A stretch of 64,000 nt of DNA from Cryptomeria japonica (GCF_030272615.1 NC_081410.1:289913957-289977956); one strand, 5' to 3'. Counted from the stretch's first letter, positions 25,697 through 38,230 are shown. Notes: generated by a model not told the origin, from the sequence alone. Numbers and translations are program-made.

Positions 25697-25715
25697 TGAC
25701 GTGGCGATGACGTGG
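25697..25715 (+). promoter_or_regulatory. Paired TGACGTGG motifs in D LTR2
   Basis: Two TGACGTGG words at 25697 and 25708, 250 bp upstream of the TATA box. This is a strong bZIP-type (TGA/ABRE hybrid) core. In LTR1 both have decayed by C to T changes (TGATGTGG, TGACATGG). Confidence 0.5.
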
Positions 25716-25962
25716 TGCCTAGGTGGACGATGAGTAAGCAGACACATGGCAGAGTGATGAGGTGTCATCCCAGGTGGCACCTAGTAGACCCCATCGACCA
25801 ATCAGATCCTACCACATGGCAAGGCGTCAGAGCACATTCAGAGCAAAAATTAAAATTAAAATCATGTTTATTAAATATTTTAAACTATATTAAAATTCAA
25901 AAATTTAAATGATGTGCACATGTTGAGGATTAATTCGCTCAGGGTCTCATTTTTGCTCAAAA

Positions 25963-25969
25963 TATAAAG
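25963..25969 (+). promoter_or_regulatory. Probable TATA box of D LTR2
   Basis: TATAAAG in the same context as 17991. Confidence 0.5.
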
Positions 25970-27035
25970 TGTTATATATCACCGAAAAGCTCTCGGAATG
26001 AGGAATCTAGTCAGGTTGTTAATTTTGAAAAATGTGGGATATTTCGAGAGCAGTTTCCATGGGAGAGAAATTTAATTAGAGAGGAGATACTTGGCAAATT
26101 CAGTTGCAGATTTGATTTTCTTCCCTCTCCTTCTTATTCCCAATTCTTCTCATTTTGTAAGGATTCCAAAATTCTGTGAGAAGTGCTCTAGTGTTCATGG
26201 CTTCCATTTTCTGAATTTCTTGACCCAAACTTGTAAAGTTCTATGGATATGTTCAGGGTATACAGGCTACATTGCATGATGACAAATTGTTTTCTAGTTG
26301 CAGGTCTTACTTGTGTCAGGCATGAGTAATTTCCCACCATATTGTCTCTATGTATGCATTTCAGTATTATGAATTTAATCCTCAAGGAGGATGAAATTTG
26401 TCAATTTCAAGGAGGTTGTGTGATTGTTTGTGGGTATCTTTCAAGGAAAGTTTTAAATTCTGTAATCAATCATGAATAATGGAATGTGTCCCAAATTTGA
26501 TAATGTTGTGAATGTATCTGAGTAATGCATTAGTGTAAGGTATTAATGCAGGGATATTTTGTAAGGAGAACAAATTTGCAGCTGTGATTGGCATTTTGTA
26601 GTTCTGTGTGTGACTCTGTTGCCCAATGAACAAGGCACTAGTCTTTGACAGATTTGAGGATGGTATTAGATATACAATTTAAAAGATAAATCTATTTCCC
26701 TTTATGTTTAGGGGTTAATGTTCTATCCTTCCAAAGTTCTATTTCACCTATTATTTGTATAAGATCCAACCCATCTATACATGTTACCTAATTTGGTGAG
26801 CTTGTGGAATGGTTTGTCTGCTCATTGTTGATGTAGTCTTATGTTTGTGATTGTTGTATTCAATGCATCAAAAGGGTGTCCCCCCTAGGTGTAGCAGAAC
26901 CTGAAGTGTAGGAGGATCAATTAGGGTTCTATGTTATGTTGTCCAAGCCTTGATGTGTTTCATAGACTGAAATTGGCCATTTCATAGAAGGATTGCAGGT
27001 ATACTTGGGTTATCACTTTTGGTGAACAACAAAAA

Positions 27036-27054
27036 TGGTGACTCTGCTGGGGAA
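27036..27054 (+). other. Primer binding site of internal B
   Basis: TGGTGACTCTGCTGGGGAA, four bases after LTR2. Confidence 0.7.
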
Positions 27055-27815
27055 TAAATGGATATAAATGCTTGATTGATATGGTTAGAGGTTTAATGTG
27101 TTCCTAGTCCTGTGAATTTCATATCCAACCAGTCTATCCATTGTGTATGCACATAGTGTAAATTGTTTTTATGGTGAAGAAAATGCTCCTTGTTTTGGAT
27201 CTGCAGAGTGATATGTGTTACATGTCATATTTTATGAAGGAGTAACAGTGAATTTATATTGTTGAGAGTTGTAAGAAGTTCTTGCAGCTGTGTGTGATTT
27301 TTTCCCAATTCCTTATTGGGTGGCGACTGTGTGGTTCATCCCAGTATCAAACAACCTAGAAGAGTGTTTATTGTAGCAAGATTGAAAAAGAAATAGAGAT
27401 TTAAATTTGTGATTGAATGATCCTGCTGTTCAAAATATCCTTTGTGCAAGAGGTGGCGACTCTGATGTAAAAGACTGTGCTAAAGGTGAAGTAAATCTTC
27501 ATATCTACAAGTTTTATAGCTACAAATCTATAGGTATTTTCAGAGGATTTAAATGCAAGACATCTCTTCTGAAAGTTTGAAAGTATAATGTAGTTTTCCC
27601 ATTTAGTGAACAACACTAGTTTAGAGGGAAAGAGAGAATCTCAAAATTGATTTGCATATCTATGCTACTAAAATATTTTGTGTATGTTATCCTCTGTAGT
27701 ATGCAAATGTGGAAGAACTTTATGTCAAGCAATGTTAAGGAATAGATTTGAATAAGGATATGTGCTTGAAGTTTTTATCCAAAGTTATATAATCATTTGT
27801 GGAAGTAAGGAAGAA

Positions 27816-28625
27816 ATGTGTAGTGAATTTTTTCAGCCCCAATCTTATCCACATATGACCATGCCTATTGAAATATCCCAACCATGTAATAGGAAAAGTT
27901 TCAGTATGAAACACTATGCTGCTCTAAATTTCAGAGATATTCTGGGTTACCCAAATCCCATACCCATAGAAATTAGAAAGTATTTGCCAATTTTCCATGG
28001 GAAGAAATCAGAATCAGCATGTCAACATGTTAAAAGATTTTCAGATTTGGTAGGAGAATTCAAAATTTGTGAGGAAGATGTATGCATGAAATTGTTTATT
28101 CAGTCATTGAAAGAGGATGCAAGGGATTGGTTTTCTTTTTTTCCAGTGAATTCTATTACCTCATGGGAAGAATTGGTTTCAGATTTCATGGATCAATTTG
28201 ATGAGAAGGTGAGTGATTCCAACTTGCTGAAAGAATTCACTTATATACAAATCAGGGAAGAGGAATTGGTACCAACATTTAATATTAGATTTTCACAAGC
28301 TTTGTCCAAAATTTCCAGAAAGTATAAACTTGATGATAAAGTATGTCTGGATGTTTACATGAGTGCATTTGATGAGAAGATGGGTTTCCTATTGAGAAAC
28401 AAAGAACCCAAAACCTTGTATGAAGCTTTTAACACAACTAGGGATATGGAAAATAACTTGAAGTTTGGAATCTCAAAGAGATTCATGTTTGCTGTTGTTT
28501 CATACCAAAGCACCTTCAATGGTGAAATACCATGTGAAGCTGAGAAAATCATTCCTTGTCTAGGTTCATCAAGCTCTGCAGTTCTGAAAGGTTTTGTTGA
28601 TGCATGTGTTTCAGATTTAAATTAG
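27816..28625 (+). pseudogene. D internal B Gag (Ty3/gypsy type), premature stop
   Basis: The first in-frame ATG is 27816; the frame is open from a GTG at 27762. It has the same Gag core as copy A (residues about 55-165: YLPIFHGKKSE, HVKRFSDLVGEFKICEE, SLKEDARDWF, SWEELVSDFMDQF). It ends at a TAG (28623) where copy A reads GAG and stays open. A TAA at about 28689 blocks the frame again. Beyond these, the same frame reopens as the tail ORF at 28749, so Gag and tail were one polyprotein of roughly 900 codons. No protease or polymerase follows. Confidence 0.85.
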
Positions 28626-28748
28626 AGTAAAGAACCTTTTCTATTAATGCCTGTTGCCTCTCACAGTAATGATGGAATGATTAGTGTGTAATGTTGTGAA
28701 GATGTTGATACAAAGATAGATATATACAAGGGATATGTACCATTTGAT

Positions 28749-30518
28749 TTGTATGCTGGTTATGTTGATTGTGTGGCTGCCAACTACCAAGTGAATCATG
28801 CATCTCTCCAAGATAATATTAATGAAAATAATGATGGTGATGACTATCAATCTTTACATGATGTTGATGTATTTGATGTTGAAATACCAAATACAAAGGG
28901 ATTATTAAGTGTTGCTATTAGTGCAAGTGAAAATGTACCATATGATGAAAATCAGAATTGTTTAGTGCAAACAATAGTTAATCCTCGCTTAGATATTTAT
29001 AATGTCACTTGTGTTGAGGATGAAGTAAATGTATTTTCAGATTTCACTTCTTGTAATCATGTTGATGATCTTTCTATCTTAAAAGTTATGCACAAGGTTA
29101 ATTTAGAAAATCTCAAGGGTGCACATGATTGCAATGAAAATATAGCACACATGGATGGACAAATTTTTATGGAATCTCACATGGAACAGCAAAGTGCAAT
29201 GCAAGTCTCGAAGATTTTACAACTTAAGAAAGCTCTTGAGGTTGTGGATAAGAAGGTTCATATATTGGAGAGCCTTCGAGTTGTTGATGAAGACCTTCTG
29301 CAATACAGTGAAGAGGATTCTTCAGAAAAGGACTGTGAATTGAATGTTTGTTCACTTGATGAACATGCTAATCTAAAAAATGGTTTTAAGACAGAAAATT
29401 TTAGTGAACATGCTGAAAACTTATCAAATGAAGTAAATTGCAACAATGTTCATTTTCATTCTCTGGCTGATGACGAGTATTCTATTGGTGAAGAAGATCA
29501 GTTGTGCCAAGATAAGTATGATTATCTTGATTTTCAGAATGATGGTCATAGGATAAAATCTTATGAATGTGAAACATGGAACACTGAGGATTGTTCTAGC
29601 CTACTTTCATTTTCTTCTTTGTCTGATGAAGATTATTATGATGATAATGTGGATGGTATCTTTAGCAATGTTACTAATGTTCTATTCAATGCTGATATAG
29701 ATACAGACCAATCACTTCAGTGTCATAATGTTCATAGGGGGATTCTTCATTTTGTTTCTAACCCTTTGTATGAAGAAATAACTAATCAGCCAGATGTTGT
29801 AAATGGTAAACCAGTCCATAATACTGATGAAATTTTGAACAACAATAGCATGGATTGTAAAAAATTAGTTCATGATGAAGGTAAGAGGCATGGGTTATGT
29901 GATGATCATTTAAAACCACAAATGAAAGTGTTTCAGGTGGATGTAAGCCTGGAAGAAAAAGAGTTAGCTGAGGATTTGCTTCAGCCAGAGGTATGCATTC
30001 TTTTCCATGAATGGGATGTTGAGAATGCAGAGGTTTTCAGTTTGATAAGCACAGATAGTATGAGGTGTGATTAGCATAGTGAAGTATCACATTTGGATTG
30101 TAATATTCGTGTTCCTTGTTTGCATCAGTTGGTTAGTAATGTCCCTCATTCTATTGATTTAAATGATAATAAGGTATGTGTTGATGAGTATCACCATATT
30201 GAAAATGAATGTTTTACTTTTGAAGTTCAGCACGATGGTATCCTTGCAAATGGTACAATTGATTTGGATAGTGAAGTGTATTGCAGCTTCTCGGAAAGCC
30301 TTTACGATGAGTTGTCTCATGTTTTTACTTGTGTTGAAGTAGTGTGTGACTATGAAGTTCAGAATCAGACAAGAGGTATGCACACTAGTTGTTACAGTGA
30401 TGAGACAACAGAGGTTGATTATAAAAGTTATGCTGAGTTGTTATTCAAAGATTCCTATGTTTGGATCAGGATATCAAGTCATGAAAATCAGATTTTTGAT
30501 AGAGGTAAATGTTTGTAA
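28749..30518 (+). pseudogene. D internal B: acidic tail of the Gag polyprotein, nearly open
   Basis: Open from 28749 to 30074 (441 codons) and from 30093 to 30518 (141 codons), separated by a TAG at 30072 in the same frame. It is acidic and asparagine/histidine rich, with a likely helical stretch near 29200-29300 (KKALEVVDKKVHILESLRVV). The C-terminal 140 residues are cysteine rich and are the best conserved part across D-A, D-B and R. No signal peptide, membrane segment or enzyme motif is seen. It takes the place where a pol gene would be. Role unknown. Confidence 0.75.
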
Positions 30519-30754
30519 GTGGAGCAGTTATAATCAGTTGTAAGTTGTATATTTTGTACAGTTGCTTTGTTTCAGTTGTGTCGTTTTCAATAAAGTGCCC
30601 TGCTGTTTGGGTAGAATAAGGAAGCCCTATTTTTGAAATGAGATGAGAAGAGAAGAATTGAGAGAAGAATGTTCCAATTATGGGTGGTCTGCTTAACCAT
30701 TGATTCTATGTTCTTGTGTTGACCTTGCAATCAACCATCCCCAGTTAGAGCCAC

Positions 30755-33700
30755 TGTTGGGACTCATTAAAATTGAGTCAAGTTTAGAGGCCCATTTCAA
30801 AATTTTGCTCTGCATGTCAGAAAAGTACCTAAATGAGTTAGTTTGAATGGCCTAGTTTGTGAGAGGGCAAAATGGAGCTAGTTGATTTTTAGAGGGTAAG
30901 GCTCGGGATTCATGTCCCACGCCTTTCATTTGGCCTATTAAGTGATGTGAAACTTTCATAATTCAGTTTGGAGAAGTTTACCAGGTACCCATTTCGAGGG
31001 GTGAGCTGAAAGTGCATTTTAGGCACAAATGCAGATTTTATGGAGTAGCCTACTTTGAGCGATTATATCTTTTGCCCTATTGATCGTCATGGAGAAATTC
31101 AAAGTGGATTCAATTCTATGCATAAATATGAGTCAGTATACAAAATTTTTAGTCTTGATGAATCCATTTGCTCAGTTTTTGAAGCCAAATCCTTTTGCAG
31201 TTTGTGTGTTTTGGCAAGTCCCTATTTCGACAGCTAGTCGGAGCCCTGTTTCGCATAAGTGTAAAAGTTGCCTCAGTAAGCATCATGTCAGAATGTTTGT
31301 TCTAGGTTAATTCTGGTATAAATGATGAGCTACATTTCAAATTTCAAGCCTTAGTCAATCTGTTTGATCAGTTTTCAAAAGGGTTCATTTAGCCATCGTT
31401 TTCAGTTATCCGTACTTTCAGTGCTGTATCAATTAATCTAGCCATTTTTGTGAGTGCACCATTTGCATCCTGTTAGTCTTGTGATCAAACTGAGATTTCC
31501 AAGTTTTAATATGTACTTCAAGGTACCTATGTTTCAAATTTGAGGGCCTATGGAGGTCATTTGGTATTTTTGAGAAAGGCATCATGTGTTGCCAGAACAT
31601 TGACTTCATCGAGTCCACAGTGTCGACAAAGCCAGTTTGTCATTTTCGCCGATTGATATCTCTTCGCTCGGGACTCCTCTTGAGAAACCATTTGGTAGAA
31701 GACATCCTTGTATATCAGAGTACATGCCTGTCAGACGACAAGATTGAGAAAAGTGTTTTAACAGGTTTGAAAATTACGTCTTTGCGATTAAATGCAAAAA
31801 TGCGGCGTAATCGCCTGAAGGTTGCAAAATTCAGTCTGATGATCTGAAAATGATGCCAATCATTTCCAGAGGTATGTTTGAGGTCCATGAAGCTTTTCAA
31901 AGGTCAATTGCATGAAAACGAAAAAAAATTTAGTCAGACCCACTTTGGGGCCCGACCCGGCTCATGCCTGTGCATTATAATAACACGGAATGGTCTTAAT
32001 TCATGGTGATGCATATTAATACCAGTTGGTGTATTTGGGAATTTGGTTTATCGAGAGCTTGATGGACTGCTATAGACTTGATCTTAGATTTTTGAGATGG
32101 AATATGTGATGCAAGTGTCAAGTGTTAAACCAAATTCAATCAAAGCAAATGAAAGTTGCAAATGTGAGAAGACATTTAAGTTTCCAAACAGATGAAGACC
32201 AAATCCATTATGTCTAGAGGTAATTAAAATGCCACAAGATGACTTCAACTGTGAGAATAAGATAAGAGCTGAAGGATTCATTGTTGTTTTCAAGGGAATT
32301 CTTCCAGACTGAAAAAATGATTGTAGTCAAGCAGATTTATCCCAAAGGGAGACAAGGCATTAAATCTTCAGGCAAATTTAATTGGTAGGTGTGGACCAAA
32401 TCCAACATTTGCTAGCATCTTGTCGATCTGTGTGGCCTGAGATGGGTAGCGTGGGCATTTTTGGAGCTGCATAATACTTTGAGGTAAATGCCAGCATAGC
32501 ATCCCCCCACGTGAAGCTCCAACAGATGGTTGAAAACCCCAACATTCTCCCTCACATGGCATGGCTAAGAAAGGGGAATGGAATGCAAACAACACTTGAC
32601 TCCTTGCATGGGGTTTTAGAGGCAGCAAAACCAGAACATCAACTTCCTCCCTCACGTGGCCTGTGAAAAGGGGGTTAAACTTCAAAAACAAATGTAAATG
32701 GCAAGTGTTTTGTCCCCAGTTCTCCATCTTATGCATGGTTGTAGTAGTAGCATTGGTCTTCAAATGCAAATAGACAGTAGCTCCAGTCAAACTATCCCCT
32801 CCTCACGTGGAAGCCAGCTTCAACCCCCTACATGGTGTGTGGATTGGCACTGTTAAAATTTCAAAAGAAAAACAACAACAAGTAACCAATAGCAGATGGC
32901 GTGGTGTTGGAGAAGACTTCAAAAGTTTCAGCATGCTCACATGGTGTGGTTTTGATATCAGTAGAGAGCTCCTGCAAATAGTAAATAGCAAATACAAATG
33001 GCAATAAAACTAAATCCTCAACCTCCCTCCCTCGTGTGTGTGGTTGAAAAGGTCATCAAAACTCATGCATATAGAAAAAACCACCATTAAAGTTGTAGGC
33101 AAGGCTCCAAAATGCAGCGACAGGCAAAACCACAATATCCCACATTCACTGGGAAATGGTATTTTTTGGTGTTTATAAGCAAAACCTTACACTAGTAATA
33201 TGTCAAAGCCTCTGGGATTTTGAGGGATGGTGCCTATGGGCACCCAAAATTGGCCCATGCATGGGCGTAGATCCTGAGGTGATGGAGGAGGTGACTGAGC
33301 AGCGACGAGGTGGACCCCACGTAGGCATGCTTCCCAAGGCAAACATGCAAATTTTGCAGAGAAGGGTCAGCTTAACCAGTGAGTAGGTTGCAGAGGATCC
33401 GACGAAGCGCGTGATTTTGAAGGCTGAAGGTGCTCACCAGTTAAACCCTGCGAAATGGCAAAAAGGGTAAAGATCATGCATGTTTTGGGAGATCGGATGA
33501 TCTATGCTGTTTCGCGAAGGAATGTTGCCCGCGAGTTAAGGTCTGCGAAATAGCAAAACATGAAATGGTGAAAATGCAGCATGGTAAAGGTCGAGCAAGT
33601 TTGGAGCAGATCAACAGCCTACATGGTTTCGTGGAGTAAAGATGCATGCCAGATAAAGGCCTCGAAATGGTGAAAGTCAGGTGGCAGGTCCAGTCAGCAG

Positions 33701-35066
33701 TCCAGCAGGCAGGCCCTGGTGAGGTGGCAGTCCAGTGGTGATAACGTTGTGTGTAGGTGGATGAGGAGTAAGCGGACACGTGGCAGAGTGACGAGGTGTC
33801 ATCCCAGGTGGCACCTAGTAGACCCCATCGACCAATCAGATCCTGCCACGTGGCAAGGCGTCAAAGCACATTCAGAGCAAAAATTAAAATTAAAATCATG
33901 TTTATTATATAGTTTAAACTATATTAAAATTCAAAAATTTAAATGATGTGCACATGTTGAGGATTAATTCGCTCAGGGTCTCATTTTTGCTCAAAATATA
34001 ATGTGTTATATATCACCAGAAAGCTCTCGGAATGAGGAATCTAGTCAGGCTGTTAATTTTGACAAATGTGGGATATTTTGAGAGCAGTTTCCATGGGTGA
34101 GAAATTCAGTTAGAGAGGAGATACTTGGCAAATTCAGTTGCAGATTTGATTTTCTTCCCTCTCCTTCTTATTCCCAATTCTTCTCATTTTGTAAGGATTC
34201 CAAAATTCTGTGAGAAGTGCTCTAGTGTTCATGGCTTCCATTTTCTGAATTTCTTGACCCAAACTTGTAAAGTTCTATGGATCTGTTCAGGGTATAGAGG
34301 CTACATTGCATGATGATAGATTGCTTTCCAGTTGCAGGTCTTACTTGTGTTAGGCATGAGTAATTTACCACCATATTGTCTCTATGTATGCATTTCAGTA
34401 TTATGAATTTAATCCTCAAGGAGGATGAAATTTGTCAATTTCAAGGAGGTTGTGTGATTGTTTGTGGGTATCTTTCAAGGAAAGTTTTAAATTTTGTAAT
34501 CAATCATGAATAATGGAATGTGTCCCAAATTTGATAATGTTGTGAATGTATCCGATTAATGCATTAGTATAAGGTATTAATGTAGGGATATTTTGTAAGG
34601 AGAACAAATTTGTAGCTATGATTGGCATTTTGTAGTTCTATGTGTGACTCTGTTGCCCAATGAACAAGGCACTAGTCTTTGACAGATTTGAGGATGGTAT
34701 CAGATATACAATTTAAAAGATAAATCTATTCCCCTTTATGTTTAGGGGTTAATGTTCTATCCTTCCAAAGTTCTATTTCACCTCTAATTTGTATAAGATC
34801 GAGCCCATCTATACGTGTTACCTAATTTGGTGAGCTTGTGGAATGGTTTGTCTGCTCATTGTTGATGTAGTCTTATGTTTGTGATTGTTGTATTCAATGC
34901 ATGAAAAGGGTGTCCCCCCCTAGGTCTAGTAGAACCTGAAGTGCAGAAGGATCAATTAGGGTCCTATGTTATGTTTTCCAAGCCTTGATGTGTTTCATAG
35001 ATTGAAATTGGCCATTTCATAGAAGGATTGCAGGTATACTTGGGTTATCACTTTTGGTGAACAACA
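30755..35066 (+). repeat. D LTR3
   Basis: Starts TGTTGGGACTC with an intact TG and ends GAACAACA, 4312 bp. It is followed at once by the GAATC duplication and R sequence, with no primer site, as expected for a terminal 3' LTR. CACGTGG-type words recur at 32507, 32654, 32804, 33776 and 33844. Confidence 0.94.
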
Positions 35067-35071
35067 GAATC
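35067..35071. repeat. Target-site duplication of D, right copy
   Basis: GAATC, identical to 14771-14775. Confidence 0.92.
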
Positions 35072-36268
35072 AACACTACAAGGGCATGAGCCAGATCAGG
35101 CCCCAAAGTGAGCCTGACTAAAAAAAAAATTGTTTTCATTCCATTGACCTTTGAAATTCCTCATGCACCTTGAACATACCTCTGGAGTTGATTTGCACCA
35201 TTATCTGATCGTGGTACTGAATGTTGCAACTCACTGGCAATTGTGCCACATTTTTGCATTTAAACCCAAAGAGACATTTCAAAAACTGGTCAGGACACCT
35301 TCTTGGACTTCACAAACTGATAGGCATGTACTCTTATATGTTAACTTACATCCTGCAAAACCACTCCTCAAGACAAATCCTGGGTGAAGAAATATTAATG
35401 CAAAAAGATGACCAAATGGCTCTGTCAGCACTTGAACCTAATAAAATCAATGTGTAGGGACCTCAAAGTACACAAATTAAAAATATCAAATGATCTCCTT
35501 AGATCCCCAAATCTAGGGCACAAATACTTTGAATTACAGAGAATACCTTGGAATGATCAGCTCAATCGGGAAGTTGATAGGGTGCAAATGGTGTTCTCAT
35601 GAAAATAGCCACATTAACAGATGTAACAATGCACAGTGCAGAAAACTGAATAAAATGGCTCAAGAAACCATCTTGGACAATTGATCAAACAGATTGGCAG
35701 GGGTTTCAAACTGGAAACACAACTTTTCTTTCATACAATAAATGCCCCGGAATAAACATTCTGACATAATACTCAGCTGGGCATTTTTTACACGTGCAAA
35801 GTAGTGCTTTGACTAGCTGTTGGAACAGGGACTTATGCAGACAATACAATCTACAAATGGATTCATAGGGACTTGTAATTTGACATGTGGACACACTTAT
35901 ATGCATAAAATTAAATGCACTTTGAATTTCAACATGATGATCAACTGGTAATAAAATGCAAAGCCTCAAAGTAGACCAATTGGTAAAATCTGAATTTATG
36001 CAGAGAATAACTTTCAATCCACCCCTTGAAATGGGTACTTGACAAACTGATCGAAATTGAATTTTGAAAGTTGTAGAACACTACATAGGATAAATGAAAG
36101 GTGTACAACAAGTTTCCAAAGCCTTACCCCTTGATAATAAATTGGTTTCATTTTACATGCCCTCAAACTAGACCATTCAAGTTGATTCACTAGGTATTCA
36201 TTTGAAATCACAGAGCAAAATTTTGAGATGGGCTTCTCAAATTCATTCAAATTTATGAGTCCCAACAT
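35072..36268 (-). repeat. R element 5' LTR, piece 3 (LTR start on minus strand)
   Basis: It aligns to 1975-3208. The end at 36268 (GAGTCCCAACA) is the minus-strand LTR start. The next five bases, TGACC, should be R's target-site duplication; the partner is outside the window. Confidence 0.85.
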
Positions 36269-37524
36269 GACCAAGATAGGTTTATTGAAGAATCAATCCC
36301 TATAGGAAGCAGCCTTAGAAGCTCTTTAGATCTGAAAACTTAAGTCCTTATCGTTCTCAAGAGTTTTCTTTTAATCTCTCAACTATGAATGCAGATGCTA
36401 TTTTAACAAACCCAGACATGATTTTGAAAATGTTCTGCAATTTTGTCCTGTTGTGAAGTTGTTGAATGTGACCAAATCTCAATGTTTTGACTTTTAGTGG
36501 CAAGATGACACAATAACAATGAAGACTCAATGTTTGAAAGTGTTTTGTCTTAAGGATCCAAAATGTTTCCAAGTGTGAAGTATAATGTGAAATATTTTTA
36601 CATACACTTGAAAACATGGTAGACACAATGTTTCTTTGTTTTGTTTGAAAATGTTTGAGTGTTTTGATCATGCAATCACAAATCCTAGAGTTGACTGGGA
36701 CAATAGTTGTTGAAACTCATGTGGGGGGTTACCCTGAGCTACGCAATTTAGAGCGATACTTAGGTGCTTGACCCCATTGGCTCCACCCTCAGCACTCACT
36801 TCTCCAGGGCAGTCGAGCACCAGTCCCTAGGAAAAATCCCAGTGGAGAACTTTGTATCTCTACTAAGAGATGTAAGAATGTGAGCCGCTTCAGAGGTCCA
36901 ACCTCCTACACCAACAACTAGAAGGTTTTTGGTCTTTCTAAAACAAAAAGGTGCTAGTAAGGGTTTCCATTATGAGACTATCCTTTGAAGTCGTGCAAGC
37001 ACGATTGAGGCCTATATCCCAACAAAGTACCAAGAACTTTAGTAGTCATGCAAGCATGATTTAGACCTCAAGGGCACTACAAAGTGTTTGATATGAGATA
37101 AATCTTTAATAGCTTCAACCTCAAAAAATTTCATCCCAAGAGACCTATTTATTATAGTGAGTTGGAATGCTTGGGTTTTAGCCATACTCACTTGGGTCGT
37201 TCCCTCCTCATTAGTAGTCCTAGTGACCACACAGGGAGGAAGACCCTTTAAAGATTAACACAAAAGAGCCTAATGCTCAAAAGATGAAAGACTTTGGTTC
37301 AGTTTTAGTGCACCAATTAAAGTGTTTCCTAGACTAAGAAGACAAAGTAAGCAATTTTAAAATCAAATCTTTTCCAAAGGTCCTACACAAAACTTTTTAG
37401 TAGTTTTGCAATAATACCCCTCCTGCAAGCACACAAGTTAGGTAAATTTTAGATCCAAAAGACTTTATGAAATAGGGGCCTTCGACAAGACATTTTTTGA
37501 TAGATTCAAAGATCTGATTTTCCA

Positions 37525-38110
37525 CGAGTTATTTTGCATCATTAAAAACAATCCACCTATAAAATTTCAATACAATTCCATAAATGCAAGAAAATCCAAA
37601 ATAATTGTTAATTTGCTTCAAAAATTATTTTTTTTATGAAAAATCATTAAAAAATCATCAAAAATTCAAAATTGATCCAAAAAATATGAATTTTTTACTC
37701 AAAACTCTTGATACCCTTCCAAACCTATATAAAATAATTCCTACAAAAGTTCCAAGTAATTTGTGAGATATGATCAAAATATTGCAAAACCCTAATTTTT
37801 AAAGATTCAATTTGTTATGAATTATTTTACATCAAAATTAAAATCACAAAGAACAAATCTTGTGTATAATTCTGAGAAATTTCCAAAAATATAAGAAAAT
37901 AAAAAAAAAAAGCTCATTTTCTCTCAAAATTAATTTTTTATGAAAATTCATAAACAATTCATAGAAAATTCAAATATACTCCAATAAATTTAATTTTTTT
38001 ACTGAGCACTTTTGATACTGTTCTCGACTTGCAAAAAACTTTTTATGCAAACATTCCAAGACATTTGTGAGAATGAATCAAATCTCTCCAAGATCTTAAT
38101 CTTGTGTCCA
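37525..38110 (-). repeat. Imperfect tandem duplication, about 290 bp period, in T2 leader
   Basis: Units about 37525-37800 and 37805-38110 share the order: TTATTTTRCATC words, a TATGAAAAATCAT-like tract, TTTTTTACT with ACTCTTGATAC or CACTTTTGATAC, TTCCAA with TTTGTGAGA, and AACCCTA. Very AT rich. Confidence 0.6.
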
Positions 38111-38212
38111 AAACCCTAGTTGCACAAGGTTATTCTCCAAATTGTTTTACAAAACAATAATATAGGGTTAGAAAAACCTGCGCAAAAAAACACAGATCTA
38201 CCGAAAATCCAT

Positions 38213-38230
38213 GTCCCACTGGGTGTGCCA
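38213..38230 (-). other. Probable T2 primer binding site
   Basis: On the minus strand it reads TGGCACACCCAGTGGGAC directly after the LTR, a form close to the T3 site and typical of plant Tat-group elements. Confidence 0.55.

Larger units (their letters stand above)
22722..27031 (+). repeat. D LTR2 (shared middle LTR)
   Basis: Starts TATTGGGACTC, ends GAACAACA, 4310 bp. It acts as 3' LTR of internal A and 5' LTR of internal B. It keeps the two segments missing from LTR1 and is visibly closer to LTR3 than to LTR1 there. Confidence 0.93.
14776..35066 (+). mobile_element. D: tandem dimer of a Gag-only, giant-LTR retrotransposon
   Basis: The structure is LTR1 - internal A - LTR2 - internal B - LTR3, three LTRs of 4.2-4.3 kb and two internals of about 3.7 kb, 20.3 kb in all. 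The outer ends are TG-like...CA and are flanked by a perfect GAATC duplication, so the whole unit behaves as one insertion. The single LTR between two internals is what unequal recombination between LTRs gives. Each internal has a primer site and Gag plus a long tail frame; no protease, reverse transcriptase, RNase H or integrase is present. The LTRs are longer than the coding part. The helper is probably a Ty3/gypsy element, judged from the Gag type (inference). Confidence 0.93.
36269..38230 (-). mobile_element. T2: leader of a minus-strand Tat-like Ty3/gypsy element
   Basis: No protein-coding frame is convincing. A block at about 37140-37215 resembles 56925-56995 in the T3 leader (TTTATTATAGTGAGTTGGA against TTTATTTTATAGTGGGTTGG, then TTAGCCAT-CTCACTTGGGTC-like words). 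R has inserted into this leader, so the coding part of T2 lies beyond the left edge of the window, past R. Confidence 0.55.

Noticed and set aside
22726-30760. Segmental duplication as the cause of the 8-kb repeats
   Set aside because: The repeat boundaries coincide exactly with LTR ends, primer sites and a single target duplication, so LTR recombination explains them better.
36357-36671. 104-codon minus-strand ORF in the T2 leader
   Set aside because: No domain and ordinary AT-rich composition; nothing supports coding.
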